A stretch of 64,000 nucleotides of DNA from Alphaproteobacteria bacterium (GCA_002401455.1 NVTE01000008.1:1414-65413); one strand, 5' to 3'. Shown: positions 8,493 through 19,661, numbered from the stretch's first letter. Notes: generated from the sequence alone by a model not told the origin. Numbers and translations are program-made.

Positions 8493-9389
8493 ATGAAAAA
8501 CTGGGATGACATAAGAATTTTTTTAGCCGTTGCCCGTGAAGGTTCGATAAGACGCGCAGCAACAAGTTTAAAAATAAATCACTCAACAGTTTCCAGGCGG
8601 CTCTCAGCGTTTGAAGAAGAATTAAATGTTAGGTTTTTCGAGCGGATGTCCACAGGATATCTTTTAACTACCGCTGGTGAGGATCTATTGAGTATCGCAC
8701 AAAATATAGAGGATAAGGTGGCGGTAGCGGACAGGAACTTACTTGGGCGAGATAACAGAATGTCTGGTACGTTGAAAGTTTCGTTACCTACAGCACTTAG
8801 CACATCAATATTGATTAAAGAATTTGCAACATTTTGTGACCTTTATCCTGATGTGGACTTGCAACTCATTCATTCCTACGAACTTGCTGATTTAGGTAAA
8901 AGAGATGCGGATGTCGCTATTCGTATTACCAACACTCCTCCAGAAACATTAATAGGCCGCAAAGTGGTGTCCATGTATAGCGCGGTTTATATTTCAAAAG
9001 AATACTGGCAAAAAATCAATGATGAAAATAACCCTACCACCCCTCGGTGGCTCTCTTGGTCAAAAAGAAGTGAAGAAGATTCTTATATCAAAGAAAGTAT
9101 ATTTCCAAATGCACCTCAATTAAATTTTACAACGAACCCTGACGCAATGAAAGCGTCGGTTAAAGCAGGTATAGGTATCTCAAGCCTGGCTTGCATGATT
9201 GGAGATGCGGACTCGGAATTGATGCGCCTTCCGCCTGGAATTGCTGCACATCATTTTGATGTTTGGGTATTAACACATAATGATCTTCGCCATACACTAC
9301 GTATAAAAACGTTTATGGACTTCACAGTTAAAGTCTTGAAAAAATATAAAAATAGATTAGAGGGCGTAATAGAAGATACGGATCATTAA
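8493..9389 (+). CDS. LysR-type transcriptional regulator
   Basis: A 298-aa protein with an N-terminal winged helix-turn-helix (residues about 3-60: FLAVAREGSIRRAATSLKI, HSTVSRRLSAFEEEL). A linker helix and a periplasmic-binding-like effector domain from about residue 90 follow (GTLKVSLPTALSTSILI, DADVAIRITNTPPETLIGRK, KAGIGISSLACMIGD). It is transcribed away from the redoxin gene, so control of that gene plus autoregulation is the natural guess. The effector is unknown. Like the redoxin gene it is A+T rich compared with the core genes, which suggests that the pair was acquired together. Confidence 0.9.
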   Translation: MKNWDDIRIFLAVAREGSIRRAATSLKINHSTVSRRLSAFEEELNVRFFERMSTGYLLTTAGEDLLSIAQNIEDKVAVADRNLLGRDNRMSGTLKVSLPTALSTSILIKEFATFCDLYPDVDLQLIHSYELADLGKRDADVAIRITNTPPETLIGRKVVSMYSAVYISKEYWQKINDENNPTTPRWLSWSKRSEEDSYIKESIFPNAPQLNFTTNPDAMKASVKAGIGISSLACMIGDADSELMRLPPGIAAHHFDVWVLTHNDLRHTLRIKTFMDFTVKVLKKYKNRLEGVIEDTDH

Positions 9390-9449
9390 CAATGATGTGA
9401 TTTAAATTGAACATTCTATGTCCATAATATTGTAATTTTATAAAAGTCT

Positions 9450-9497
9450 GAATATCCGCTTTTGGCGACGATCTCAACTGGCCGAAAGCAGATATTC
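9450..9497. repeat. Long imperfect palindrome right of the LysR gene
   Basis: GAATATCCGCTTTTGGC (9450-9466) and GCCGAAAGCAGATATTC (9481-9497) pair at 15 of 17 positions around a 14-base loop. It is directly followed by a run of nine C. It resembles the element at 7718-7759 and lies 60 bases after the LysR stop. It could also act as a structured 3' end, though no T run follows. Confidence 0.6.
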
Positions 9498-9508
9498 CCC
9501 CCCCCACC

Positions 9509-9657
9509 CCAAGGTTTTCACATATAGCGGATTTGGATTTTGAATCCGGGGGCGACTTCGGGGTATTCGTCGGTGCCGCTGATGAAACCCATCGCCTGAT
9601 AAAACTCTATGGCCTTATTGCTCGACCATCTTCCGGCCCCAGCCGCCAACGGCAACA
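9509..9657 (-). pseudogene. Decayed partial copy of the downstream GNAT gene
   Basis: Bases 9509-9627 match the 3' part of the intact GNAT gene (10272-10393) closely, including the stretch TTCGGGGTATTCGTCGGT. The match then jumps to ACCATCTTCCGGCC (near 10449) and again to GGCCCCAGCCGCCAACGGCA (near 10573). So two internal segments are missing, with joins at short shared words (CGACCA and GGCC). Same orientation as the intact gene. It has no start and codes for nothing complete. Confidence 0.85.
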
Positions 9658-9672
9658 TTTTCGCCTGCTTCT

Positions 9673-10134
9673 TCAGCGGTTCTCGGCGGGGCTCTGGATA
9701 TTCATCAGCTTTTTAATATTATCGACTAACCTTAAAAACTCTTTTTCATCACCCGGTTTCATGTCCAAATCAGCAGTAACAGAAATCGCTATTGCCATCA
9801 GGGCGGACCATTCGTCACCTGTTATGGCCAAATCCTTATGGACAGACAGCATATCTTTGCCAATATAAAAACACGGGCCCCCGGTTATTTTACACATGTA
9901 TTCTGCGGTTAGTTGTTTATCTCTGGCAACGACTTCTGCCGGGGCGCCACCTTCGGTAAACCTTGTAAATGCGGGGTCTGCATAGAAACCATCAATCAGG
10001 CCAGCGGAGAATTTTGCAATCACGTCATAGCCACCAATTCTGGTGTAGAGGGTATCATTTGCCACAGCAGGGACCGCAGAAAATGAAATCAAACTAACCG
10101 TCAACAGTGACATATAAACAAAGAGCTTTTTCAT
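9673..10134 (-). CDS. Exported group 1 truncated hemoglobin
   Basis: A 153-aa protein starting at ATG 10134 (AAGGAAAAGGTT upstream). A longer frame from 10179 adds 15 residues without a ribosome site. Residues 1-25 form a classic signal peptide (MKKLFVYMSLLTVSLIS, cleavage after AVA), so the globin should act in the periplasm. The globin part has LYTRIGGYDVIAKFSAG, LIDGFYADP, the EYMCKITGGPCFYIGKDM segment and the proximal His99 in SVHKDLAI. Group 1 truncated hemoglobins bind O2 and detoxify NO. The two Cys in MCKITGGPC recur in this subfamily. It lies between the GNAT remnant and the intact GNAT gene. Confidence 0.88.
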   Translation of the reverse strand: MKKLFVYMSLLTVSLISFSAVPAVANDTLYTRIGGYDVIAKFSAGLIDGFYADPAFTRFTEGGAPAEVVARDKQLTAEYMCKITGGPCFYIGKDMLSVHKDLAITGDEWSALMAIAISVTADLDMKPGDEKEFLRLVDNIKKLMNIQSPAENR

Positions 10135-10152
10135 AACCTTTTCCTTAAATCT

Positions 10153-10226
10153 AAGATGTAAAATGTAATCATTATACATTACAGTTAGCTCATGTATATG
10201 AGACGTCAGTATTATACAGGACGTCT
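10153..10226 (-). promoter_or_regulatory. Putative operator/promoter region of the truncated hemoglobin gene
   Basis: Two dyads lie upstream of the start: TGTAAT-N8-ATTACA (10164-10183) and a perfect AGACGTC-N12-GACGTCT (10201-10226). AAGATGTA at 10153-10160 resembles an NsrR half-site, which would fit NO control, but the second half is not conserved. These are candidate sites only. Confidence 0.45.
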
Positions 10227-10267
10227 AAACCGATAGATTAAAACGGTTAAAAGAAAAGGGGTCTCCC

Positions 10268-10783
10268 CTAGCCCAAGGTTTTCCACATATAGCGGATCTG
10301 GATTTTGAAACCGGGGGCAACTTCGGGGTATTCGTCGGTCCCGCCGGTGAACCCCATGGCCTGATAAAACGCTATGGCGTTCTTGGTCGACCAGAGATAT
10401 ATCGCCCGTAAAGGCGTCCGGCTCAGGATATCTGCTTCCAGATGCGCGACCATCTTCCGGCCAAGGCCCCGGCCCTCACAGCCGGGCTTGATATAAACCG
10501 CATTGATCCGGGCATGGGTTGGCGCCTCGATCACCCGGTCGCCGATGGGATGCAGCTCAACCTTATCGGTCTGGCCCCAGCCGCCAACGGCAATGATCTC
10601 ACCCTTGTCTTCGGTGACAAAGGCAAATTCTGGAATCCGGAAATGAAAGGCCGGATTGTCGTCCGCCACCCAGGCGGCAGTCGTCTCCGGCCCGTAAGCC
10701 TCTGCACATATGCCCGCGATGGAAATCTTCATGATCTCCTCAAACCGGGTTAAATCGGCATCCTGTGCAGGGCGAATGATCAT
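10268..10783 (-). CDS. GNAT family N-acetyltransferase
   Basis: A 171-aa acetyltransferase of the GNAT fold. The acetyl-CoA pyrophosphate loop is GCEGRGLGRKM (about residues 98-108) after the strand INAVYIKP. The C-terminal LWSTKNAIAFYQAMGF is the usual motif B. The substrate cannot be told from sequence. Its start overlaps the der stop by 3 bases (ATGA type), so it is translationally coupled to der and is the last gene of the guaB...der run. A decayed partial copy lies about 600 bases downstream. Confidence 0.85.
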   Translation of the reverse strand: MIIRPAQDADLTRFEEIMKISIAGICAEAYGPETTAAWVADDNPAFHFRIPEFAFVTEDKGEIIAVGGWGQTDKVELHPIGDRVIEAPTHARINAVYIKPGCEGRGLGRKMVAHLEADILSRTPLRAIYLWSTKNAIAFYQAMGFTGGTDEYPEVAPGFKIQIRYMWKTLG

Positions 10784-12198
10784 TTCAGTGATTTGCCAAA
10801 CGGGTTATCGCCTTTCCGCAGCAACAGGCGGATCGGCACCCCGGGCAGTTCAAAGTCCCAGCGCAGTTCGTTGAGCAGATAGCGCTCATAACTGCGGGCC
10901 ACATCGGCTGTCCGGTTACAGAAGATGGCAAATGTCGGTGGCCGGGTTTTGACCTGGGTCATATAGCGCATCTTGATCCGGCGGCCTTTGACGGACGGAT
11001 GAGGATGATAAGCCATGGTCGCGGCCAGCCATTTGTTCAGCTTGGCCGTACTGACCCGGCGGTTCCACATGCGGTAAGCATCAAACACGGCCGGCATCAG
11101 TTTATTGACCCCCTTGCCGGTGAGGGAGGAGATCGGCACCACGGGGATGCCTTTAATCTGTGGCAAGGAATGTTCCAGCGTATCCAGAATGTCTTTCATC
11201 ACTTCCTGACGGTTTTCCATCAGGTCGTATTTATTAAGGGCGATCACCAAGGACCGGCCTTCCTGAACAATCAGGCTGGCAATGCTCAGGTCCTGTTTCT
11301 CGAACGGCATGGTCGCATCGATCATCAGGACCACGACCTCGGCAAAGTTCAGGGCGCGGATGGTATCGGCAACGGACAGCTTTTCCAGCTTCTCCATCAC
11401 TTTTGATTTCCGGCGCAGACCCGCCGTATCAAACATGCGGATTTCCCGGTCTTCGTAAAAATAGGTCACGGCGATGGAATCCCGGGTCAGGCCGGCTTCG
11501 GGACCGGTGATCTGGCGTTCCTCGCCCAGCAGGTAATTGACCAGAGTCGATTTGCCCACATTGGGACGGCCAACGATGGCCATCTGCAGCGGCAGGCCGC
11601 TGTCGACTTCTGTCGCCTCGGCTTCTTCATCGCTGACTTCGCCCCTGATCGACACCGACTTGCTGATAACATCGTCGGACTCTTCTTCCACTTGCAGGTT
11701 ATTATCCAGGATCACCTGGTCGAAAGCCTCGATCAGCTCGGACAGGCCTTCACCATGCTCGGCGGAAATGGCCACCGGATCGCCCAATCCTAATTTGTAG
11801 GATTCAAACAGACCCGCCTGGGCCGCACGGCCTTCGCATTTATTACACAGCAGGATCACCGGGGTACCGTCCTTGCGCAGGATATCGGCAAAGAATTTGT
11901 CCAGCGGGGTAACCCCGGCCCGGGCATCAATCATAAACAGGACAAAGTCGGATTCCTTGATGGCAATGTCCGTCTGCTGCCGCATACGGGTCGCGAGCTT
12001 GGTCTTGCCGTCTTCCTCAAGCCCCGCCGTATCAATGGCGGTGAATTCCATACCGCCCAGGCTGGCCTTGGCTTCCCGGCGATCACGGGTCACGCCCGGT
12101 GTATCGTCGACCAATGCCAGTCTTTTGCCCACAAGTCTGTTAAATAAAGTTGACTTGCCCACATTGGGGCGGCCAATCATTGCAACCTTAATTGCCAT
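10780..12198 (-). CDS. der: Ribosome biogenesis GTPase Der (EngA)
   Basis: A 472-aa essential double GTPase needed for 50S assembly. Two G1 loops GRPNVGKS are seen at residues 9-16 and 210-217, with DTAGLEEDG and FDTAGLRRKS as the G3 regions, and NKCEG/NKYDL as G4. A KH-like C-terminal domain ends the protein. The acidic linker between the G domains (EEESDDVISKS..) is typical of alphaproteobacteria. I start at ATG 12198 (MAIKVAMIGRP); the frame extends upstream to 12276 but those residues are not family-like. It is coupled to the GNAT gene. Confidence 0.97.
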   Translation of the reverse strand: MAIKVAMIGRPNVGKSTLFNRLVGKRLALVDDTPGVTRDRREAKASLGGMEFTAIDTAGLEEDGKTKLATRMRQQTDIAIKESDFVLFMIDARAGVTPLDKFFADILRKDGTPVILLCNKCEGRAAQAGLFESYKLGLGDPVAISAEHGEGLSELIEAFDQVILDNNLQVEEESDDVISKSVSIRGEVSDEEAEATEVDSGLPLQMAIVGRPNVGKSTLVNYLLGEERQITGPEAGLTRDSIAVTYFYEDREIRMFDTAGLRRKSKVMEKLEKLSVADTIRALNFAEVVVLMIDATMPFEKQDLSIASLIVQEGRSLVIALNKYDLMENRQEVMKDILDTLEHSLPQIKGIPVVPISSLTGKGVNKLMPAVFDAYRMWNRRVSTAKLNKWLAATMAYHPHPSVKGRRIKMRYMTQVKTRPPTFAIFCNRTADVARSYERYLLNELRWDFELPGVPIRLLLRKGDNPFGKSLK

Positions 12199-12311
12199 AG
12201 TAAATTCCAGTATACAGGCACGGCCAAAACCGGTGCCAAAATAATAATTGGCCCGTCTTAACGCAAAACGGGCCAAATTACAATAAGTCTAGTTATAAAG
12301 AGCGGCAGAGC

Positions 12312-13676
12312 CTAGCGCATGGCGACCAGTTCCGCATCCCGGGTCAGGAAATAAAGCGTCTCATTGACCACAATCGGGGACATCTCCATATCGTCCCCTA
12401 AATCCATACCGCTGATGAACGAGCCATCATAAGGTGATATAGCGACCGCATATCCGTGGGATGATGTGATAATCAACCGGTCCCCGGCCAGGGTCGGTCC
12501 GTGCCACAGAACGGATTCTTTCCGGCGGTCCGGGTCTTTAAATCTTTCAAGCTGACGCACCCAGCGCACCAGGCCTGTCCGGCGGGTGACGCAGACCACC
12601 TGGCCTTCAGGCGTCACCACATATATATATTCGCCAGCGACCCAGGGCGTATGCTGAGAGCCAATATTCTGTTCCCAGATACGAACGCCGCTGCGCAGGT
12701 CGATGGCGACCATGCGGCCACTATGGCTGATGGCATAGACCTTGCCGTCATAGACCACAGGGTGGCCATCAATATCACGTAAGGTCGACATGGCGGTCAG
12801 CCGACCCTGGGTATTCAGGGTATCGGACCACAGCACCCGGCCATTTTCCACCCGCATGGCATAAAGCTCGCCGGAGGAATAGGCCGCGATCACGGTGTTG
12901 CCAATGACGGCAGGGCTCGCCGCCCCGACCAGGCCGGCATTTTCCGAAATTCCTACTTCGCTCCACAGGATTTTTCCGTCGGCAGAATCCAGAGCATAGA
13001 TCTGATTATCATGGGTCAGGGCAAACAGACGCCCGTCAGCATAAGTTGGCGCACCGCGCATGGGGATATTGAGCTTGGTCATCCAGATTTCTTCACCGGT
13101 CGCCTTGGACAAGGCCGCCACATGACCATAGCCATTGGTGATATAAAGAGCATCCGGGCCGGTCGTAATGCCGCCACCGTAGGAAATATTTTCAGTCTCG
13201 CCCTTTTCCGTGAAGGTCTTCTGCCAGATTTTCTTGCCGGTGTCAGCATTATAGGCGGATACTTTAGACATGGCATCCATGGCATAGATCACACCGTCGA
13301 GCACCACCGGCATGCTGATGATGCTGCGGCGGTTGTTGGAGGCGTCGCCAATACCCACTGACCATATTTTCTGAGGATTATTACCCAGGTTTAAATGCTG
13401 CATGACATGATGCTGATTGCCGCCGGCCTGGGGCCAATCCTTGTTGGTATAGGGGCGCGGAAGCTGAACCTGTAGATTGGCCAGTTCGGCATTTTCCGTC
13501 AACGTCTGTTCAAAAGTCAAAACCGGAATACGATCCCCGGTCAGTTTTTTGCTGTTTTTAGTCTCTTCTGATGATCCGCTACAGGCAACAAGGGCCCCAC
13601 ACATCACAGATATCATGACAAATTTCGACATCACTGTTTTTGATACTAATGACATAGGCTTACGCTCTGAAACCAT
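12312..13676 (-). CDS. bamB: Outer membrane assembly lipoprotein BamB (PQQ-like beta-propeller)
   Basis: A 454-aa lipoprotein: signal peptide with lipobox LVAC (Cys32), then an eight-bladed propeller made of repeats such as GVIYAMDAMSKVSAYNADTGKKIW, GRLFALTHDNQIYALDS and GEYIYVVTPEGQVVCV. BamB is an accessory subunit of the BAM complex and assists BamA in outer-membrane protein folding. The start at 13676 has AAGGATGGA upstream; internal Met8 is an alternative. Its place between the yfgM-like gene and der is the conserved proteobacterial order. BamA itself is at 35118-37484. Confidence 0.93.
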   Translation of the reverse strand: MVSERKPMSLVSKTVMSKFVMISVMCGALVACSGSSEETKNSKKLTGDRIPVLTFEQTLTENAELANLQVQLPRPYTNKDWPQAGGNQHHVMQHLNLGNNPQKIWSVGIGDASNNRRSIISMPVVLDGVIYAMDAMSKVSAYNADTGKKIWQKTFTEKGETENISYGGGITTGPDALYITNGYGHVAALSKATGEEIWMTKLNIPMRGAPTYADGRLFALTHDNQIYALDSADGKILWSEVGISENAGLVGAASPAVIGNTVIAAYSSGELYAMRVENGRVLWSDTLNTQGRLTAMSTLRDIDGHPVVYDGKVYAISHSGRMVAIDLRSGVRIWEQNIGSQHTPWVAGEYIYVVTPEGQVVCVTRRTGLVRWVRQLERFKDPDRRKESVLWHGPTLAGDRLIITSSHGYAVAISPYDGSFISGMDLGDDMEMSPIVVNETLYFLTRDAELVAMR

Positions 13677-13696
13677 ATCAGGTCCATCCTTGATTA

Positions 13697-14341
13697 TTAT
13701 TCTATTACGGATTTAAAATCTTTTGCCCGGTTTTTGACATCCTGGGGTGCTTCCAGATCCTGTTCCAGCTGGGTTAGCAGTTGCTTGGCTTCTTCTGCGT
13801 TCCCCGCGCCCAGAGCCGACATTGCCATCAGTTCCTTAGCCATATATTTCCAGGCATTTCCTTCAATGGTCAGCGGCGCCAGACGGGATTTAATGTCATC
13901 ATAGGAGGCCGTATCCAGGGCAATCATGGCTGCTTTCAGGCTGGCGAGATCCCGGTAAATTTTGTCCACGCCTGAAGCCTTCACCAACTTGTCGAGGGCA
14001 GCAACAGCCTTGTCATCATTGCCCTTTTCAAGCTCGATCTCAGCTTCTTTAAACGCCGCCAGGATTTGATAGCCGCCGACCTTAGTATCAGACAGAGCGG
14101 CCAGGTTTTTCAGCGCCTCATCCATGTCATTGGCGGTAACGCTCTGTTCCACCTTGCCATATTGATCCGCCACTTTCGCATAACGGCTTTCATTATAGTT
14201 CTTCAGGGTCACATTACCTGCCACGAACAGGACCGTCCCCACCAGAAAAGCCATCAGGTAGGGGCCATATTTTTTCCATATGCCAGTCAGCTGTTTATGG
14301 CGCAGGTCTTCGTCAACTTCGCGAATAAATTCTTCGGACAA
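13697..14341 (-). CDS. YfgM-like TPR/ancillary SecYEG-type membrane protein
   Basis: A 214-aa single-span protein. A short cytosolic N-terminus (MSEEFIREVDEDLRHKQL) precedes one membrane helix (about 28-46), then a periplasmic TPR-like helical region (YGKVEQSVTANDMDEALKNL, AEIELEKGNDDKAVAALDK, SALGAGNAEEAKQLL). E. coli YfgM binds the Sec translocon and periplasmic chaperones; the same place before bamB-der supports homology. A good ribosome site (AGGAG) precedes the start. Confidence 0.85.
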   Translation of the reverse strand: MSEEFIREVDEDLRHKQLTGIWKKYGPYLMAFLVGTVLFVAGNVTLKNYNESRYAKVADQYGKVEQSVTANDMDEALKNLAALSDTKVGGYQILAAFKEAEIELEKGNDDKAVAALDKLVKASGVDKIYRDLASLKAAMIALDTASYDDIKSRLAPLTIEGNAWKYMAKELMAMSALGAGNAEEAKQLLTQLEQDLEAPQDVKNRAKDFKSVIE

Positions 14342-14463
14342 TCAATGCTCCTGTTATTGTCGTTTCCCTTTTAGCGGGATCAAAATATCTCTTTAAGCGG
14401 GACAAGATAGCGCGGGCTTGCCCAGAAGGCAATCCGGAAAAGCCTTCCTACCCCCGAAATTTG

Positions 14464-15294
14464 TCAGGATTTAGGCTTAAAGCCATAAGTATGCTCTTTA
14501 GCCGGAAAATCCCGGGCCTTAACATCACCTGCATACTGCTTTATGGCCCCATCAATGATCTGGCCAACCTCGGCATAGCGTTTGACGAATTTAGCATTGG
14601 ACGGGAAATAGCCCAGCATGTCTTCGACTACCAGAATCTGGCCGTCACACTCAGCAGAGGCCCCGATGCCAATGGTGATAATATCCAGCTTTTTAGTGAT
14701 TTCCACTGCCAGGGTTTCCGCAACCCCTTCGAGAACCACTGAAAAAGCCCCTGCCGCCTGAACCGCATAGGCATCTTCAATCATCAGGCTGCGTTCTTCC
14801 TGATTTCTGCCCTGGGTCCGGTAGCCGCCCATGACATGCACGGCCTGGGGCCGCAGACCAATATGGGCCATCACCGGGATATTGCGCTCGACCAGGAACT
14901 TTATGGTCTCGGCCATGGCCGCGCCGCCTTCCAGTTTAATCGCCGCACAGCCGGTTTCCCTGAGGGCCCGGGAGGCGTTCTGAAAGGCCTGTTCCTTTGA
15001 TTCTTCAAAGGAACCAAAGGGCATATCCATCACCACCAGCGCTTTCTGAGAGCCGCGCATCACCGCCTTTGTATGCTCAATCATCGTATCAAGGGTCACC
15101 CCGATTGTGCTCTCCATACCATAAAGCACCATAGCCAGACTATCGCCCACCAGCAGGAAATCCACATACTGGTCAAGCTGAGACGCCATGGGGGCGGTAT
15201 AGGCCGTCAGCGACACGACCGGACGCTCGCCCTTCAGTTTGATAATGTCCCGCAACGTATTGCGCCGAATTTTATTATCTGCATACATAGTCAA
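14464..15294 (-). CDS. panB: 3-methyl-2-oxobutanoate hydroxymethyltransferase
   Basis: A 276-aa TIM-barrel enzyme making ketopantoate from 2-oxoisovalerate and methylenetetrahydrofolate, the first committed step of pantothenate/CoA synthesis. Signatures: [29 protein letters not shown] (metal Asp), [42 protein letters not shown] and the late [15 protein letters not shown]. It lies 33 bases after guaA; panC is not in the window. Confidence 0.97.
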   Translation of the reverse strand: MTMYADNKIRRNTLRDIIKLKGERPVVSLTAYTAPMASQLDQYVDFLLVGDSLAMVLYGMESTIGVTLDTMIEHTKAVMRGSQKALVVMDMPFGSFEESKEQAFQNASRALRETGCAAIKLEGGAAMAETIKFLVERNIPVMAHIGLRPQAVHVMGGYRTQGRNQEERSLMIEDAYAVQAAGAFSVVLEGVAETLAVEITKKLDIITIGIGASAECDGQILVVEDMLGYFPSNAKFVKRYAEVGQIIDGAIKQYAGDVKARDFPAKEHTYGFKPKS

Positions 15295-15327
15295 CTCCTG
15301 ATCTTTATTAACAAAGTCAGTCTCCCG

Positions 15328-16875
15328 TTACTCCCATTCAATGGTGCCCGGTGGTTTTGAAGTGATATCATAAACAATACGGTTTATGCCCCGGACTTCA
15401 TTGATAATGCGGGTTGATACCCGGCTTAAAAACTCATGGTCAAAATGATAATAATCCGCCGTCATGCCGTCAGTAGACGTTACCGCCCGCAGCGCACAAA
15501 CATAATCATAGGTCCGGGCATCGCCCATCACGCCAACGCTCCGTACCGGTAGCAGGACAGCGAAAGCCTGCCAAATCACATCATACAGACCGGCACTCTT
15601 GATTTCCTGCAGATAGATATCATCAGCCTTGCGCAAAATATCACATTTTTCCGGCGTAATGTCACCTGGAATACGGATCGCCAGACCCGGTCCAGGGAAA
15701 GGATGACGCTTGATGAAGCTGTCGGGCAGGCCAAGCTCACGGCCCAGTTCCCGGACTTCATCCTTGAACAGTTCCCGAAGAGGCTCAACCAGCTCCATAT
15801 TCATCCGTTCCGGCAGGCCACCCACATTATGATGGGACTTGATGGTGACGCTGGGTCCGCCGGTGAAAGACACAGACTCGATCACATCCGGGTAAAGGGT
15901 GCCCTGGGCCAGGAAGTCTGCCCCACCAAGAGCCTTGGCTTCGCCGTCGAAGACATCAATGAACAGGCCGCCAATGATCTTGCGTTTCTGTTCCGGGTCA
16001 GTGACACCGGCCAGCTTGCCCAGGAACATTTCAGAGACGTCTTTATGAATAAGATTGATTTTATAGTGATTGCGGAACATTTCAATCACCTGCTCAGCCT
16101 CATTCAGGCGCATCAGGCCATGATCGACAAAGACACAGGTCAGCTGGTCGCCAATGGCTTCCTGAAGCAGAACCGCAACAACGGACGAATCCACGCCGCC
16201 GGACAGACCACAGATCACCCGGCCCGTGCCGACCTGTTTGCGAATGGCGGCAATGGCGGTGTCCTTGAAGGACGCCATGGTCCAGTCGCCAGCGAGGCCG
16301 ACCACTTTATGAACAAAATTGGCAATGATTTTAGCGCCGTCAGGGGTATGAACCACCTCAGGATGGAATTGAACCGCGTAAAATTTCCGCGCCTCGTCCG
16401 CAATGGCAGCATAGGGCGCGTTACCACTGGTGGCGGTGACCACAAAACCTTCGGGCAGTTCAATCACTTTATCCCCGTGGCTCATCCAGACCTGATGGCT
16501 GGTGCCTGCGGCCCAGACCCCTTCAAACAGGGCGCAGTCCTGGGTAATGTCAATGAAGGCCCGGCCAAATTCTTTTTCTTCTGACACACCGACCTTGCCG
16601 CCGAGCTGCTCACACATGAGCTGTTCACCGTAACAGATGCCCAGAACCGGCACGCCCATGGTAAAGACTTCTTCCGGTGCCCGGGGGGATTCGATGCCTG
16701 TGACAGAACTCGGACCGCCGGACAGGATGATCCCGGCCGGATTATAATCTTCCAGCATCTCAGCCGCTTTGTTAAAGGGCACGATTTCGGAATAGACGCC
16801 GCTTTCCCGGACCCGACGGGCAATAAGCTGGGTGACCTGGGAGCCAAAATCGATAATTAGTATTTTATCTGTCAT
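15328..16875 (-). CDS. guaA: GMP synthase (glutamine-hydrolysing)
   Basis: A 515-aa enzyme converting XMP to GMP. Its N-terminal class I amidotransferase has the Cys81 nucleophile in GICYGEQ and QFHPEVVHT. The ATP-pyrophosphatase domain has the P-loop [10 protein letters not shown] near residue 225. The C-terminal dimerisation domain ends PPGTIEWE, as in nearly all GuaA. The start overlaps the rsmB stop (ATGA type). It sits in one run with guaB, which supplies XMP. Confidence 0.98.
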   Translation of the reverse strand: MTDKILIIDFGSQVTQLIARRVRESGVYSEIVPFNKAAEMLEDYNPAGIILSGGPSSVTGIESPRAPEEVFTMGVPVLGICYGEQLMCEQLGGKVGVSEEKEFGRAFIDITQDCALFEGVWAAGTSHQVWMSHGDKVIELPEGFVVTATSGNAPYAAIADEARKFYAVQFHPEVVHTPDGAKIIANFVHKVVGLAGDWTMASFKDTAIAAIRKQVGTGRVICGLSGGVDSSVVAVLLQEAIGDQLTCVFVDHGLMRLNEAEQVIEMFRNHYKINLIHKDVSEMFLGKLAGVTDPEQKRKIIGGLFIDVFDGEAKALGGADFLAQGTLYPDVIESVSFTGGPSVTIKSHHNVGGLPERMNMELVEPLRELFKDEVRELGRELGLPDSFIKRHPFPGPGLAIRIPGDITPEKCDILRKADDIYLQEIKSAGLYDVIWQAFAVLLPVRSVGVMGDARTYDYVCALRAVTSTDGMTADYYHFDHEFLSRVSTRIINEVRGINRIVYDITSKPPGTIEWE

Positions 16876-18134
16876 GTTGTTTTCTCTAATATGGCGACAA
16901 AAAAGCCATCGGTTCCGTGGCTATAGGGCGACAAGGCCAGACATTCCGGAATTGAGGACAGCGTCTTTAAATCAGTTCTGTTATAGCTCTCGGCATAGGG
17001 CACCAGTTTGGCATCCCCCTGGCCGCTGAGGAAGTCGGTAACCTGTTTTTCATTTTCATCGTCAAACAGGGAACAGGTCATGTAAATCATCCGTCCGCCC
17101 GGTTTGACAAAGCCCCAGCCCTCGGTCAGGAGATTTTTCTGAATTTTGCAATACTGCTGTAGCTTGTCTTCATCAAGACGCCACTTCAATTCCGGGTTTC
17201 GCCGCCAGACACCACTGCCGCTACAGGGCACATCAAGGATCACCCGGTCCATGCAATTGGTATATTCTGACAGGATTTTATCGCGTTTGCCGCCTGCCGT
17301 GTCCACATGGCGCCCTTGGAGAATCCGCACATTGGCCCGTTTGGCCCGGGGCTTGAGGTCCTTCATGCGATTAAAGTTATTATCAAAGGCATAAATCTGG
17401 CCTTTATTTTCCATATAGGCCGCTGCGGCCAGGGTCTTGCCCCCGGCCCCGGCACAGAGGTCCATGACCTGTTGCCCGGGTTTAATGTCAGAAATCTGTA
17501 CCGCCAGTTGGGCGGCCTCATCCTGGATTTCAACCTGACCGCCTTTATAAAGCTCCCAGGCATCAATGCGCAGGTTATCGCTCAGAACCAGGGCTGCGTC
17601 CGCCCATTTGCCTTTGCTATAGTCGATCTCTTCCGATTTCAGGAAAGTCTCCACTTCAACCAGGGTCGCCTTACCCAGATTAACCCTGAGGTCAAAGGGG
17701 GCCCGGCCATTCAGGCTGTCCAGTTCGGCCACAAAATTTTCCGGGAAACGGCTTCGCAGCCGGTCCGTCAGCCAGACAGGGTAATTCTGCTCATGGTGCG
17801 CTTCTTTGGCATGGGGAGCCGCGAGGAAGGCAACCTCCTCTTCCGTGGTTTCGGCCGGAGCGTGATCCAGGCCTGTAAAATGCTCGGCACTGCTCAGGGA
17901 CAGCATCATCATCCGGCGCATATCACCGGCCGAGACCTCTGATAAAAAGCCCCAGTTGCGGATGACCTGATAGACCATAGCGGTCACAGACCGCCGGTCC
18001 TTGGATCCGGCATAACGGCGGGTGCGAAAATATTTCCGGATCAGCACATCAGCCGCCGGACCATCATTGGACAGGCTTGCCGCCACTTGATCTAATATTT
18101 CAATAGCTGCCTGAACGCGGGCTGGTTCGATCAT
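16872..18134 (-). CDS. rsmB: 16S rRNA m5C methyltransferase, RsmB/NOP2 family
   Basis: A 420-aa SAM enzyme. The N-terminal NusB-like helical part (residues 1-150) is followed by a Rossmann methyltransferase: [18 protein letters not shown] (SAM loop), [19 protein letters not shown] (motif IV Cys) and [17 protein letters not shown] (motif VI nucleophile Cys). Members methylate C967 or nearby cytosines of 16S rRNA. Its stop overlaps the guaA start. It stands between guaB and guaA, as in many alphaproteobacteria. Confidence 0.93.
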   Translation of the reverse strand: MIEPARVQAAIEILDQVAASLSNDGPAADVLIRKYFRTRRYAGSKDRRSVTAMVYQVIRNWGFLSEVSAGDMRRMMMLSLSSAEHFTGLDHAPAETTEEEVAFLAAPHAKEAHHEQNYPVWLTDRLRSRFPENFVAELDSLNGRAPFDLRVNLGKATLVEVETFLKSEEIDYSKGKWADAALVLSDNLRIDAWELYKGGQVEIQDEAAQLAVQISDIKPGQQVMDLCAGAGGKTLAAAAYMENKGQIYAFDNNFNRMKDLKPRAKRANVRILQGRHVDTAGGKRDKILSEYTNCMDRVILDVPCSGSGVWRRNPELKWRLDEDKLQQYCKIQKNLLTEGWGFVKPGGRMIYMTCSLFDDENEKQVTDFLSGQGDAKLVPYAESYNRTDLKTLSSIPECLALSPYSHGTDGFFVAILEKTT

Positions 18135-18146
18135 GGTATTTACTCT

Positions 18147-19661
<1,515 letters not shown>

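Noticed and set aside
9533-9868. 111-codon open frame on the plus strand
   Set aside because: It runs over the GNAT remnant and the end of the hemoglobin gene in antisense and has no motif.
15703-16584. 293-codon open frame on the plus strand
   Set aside because: Antisense to guaA, which has all its active-site motifs.
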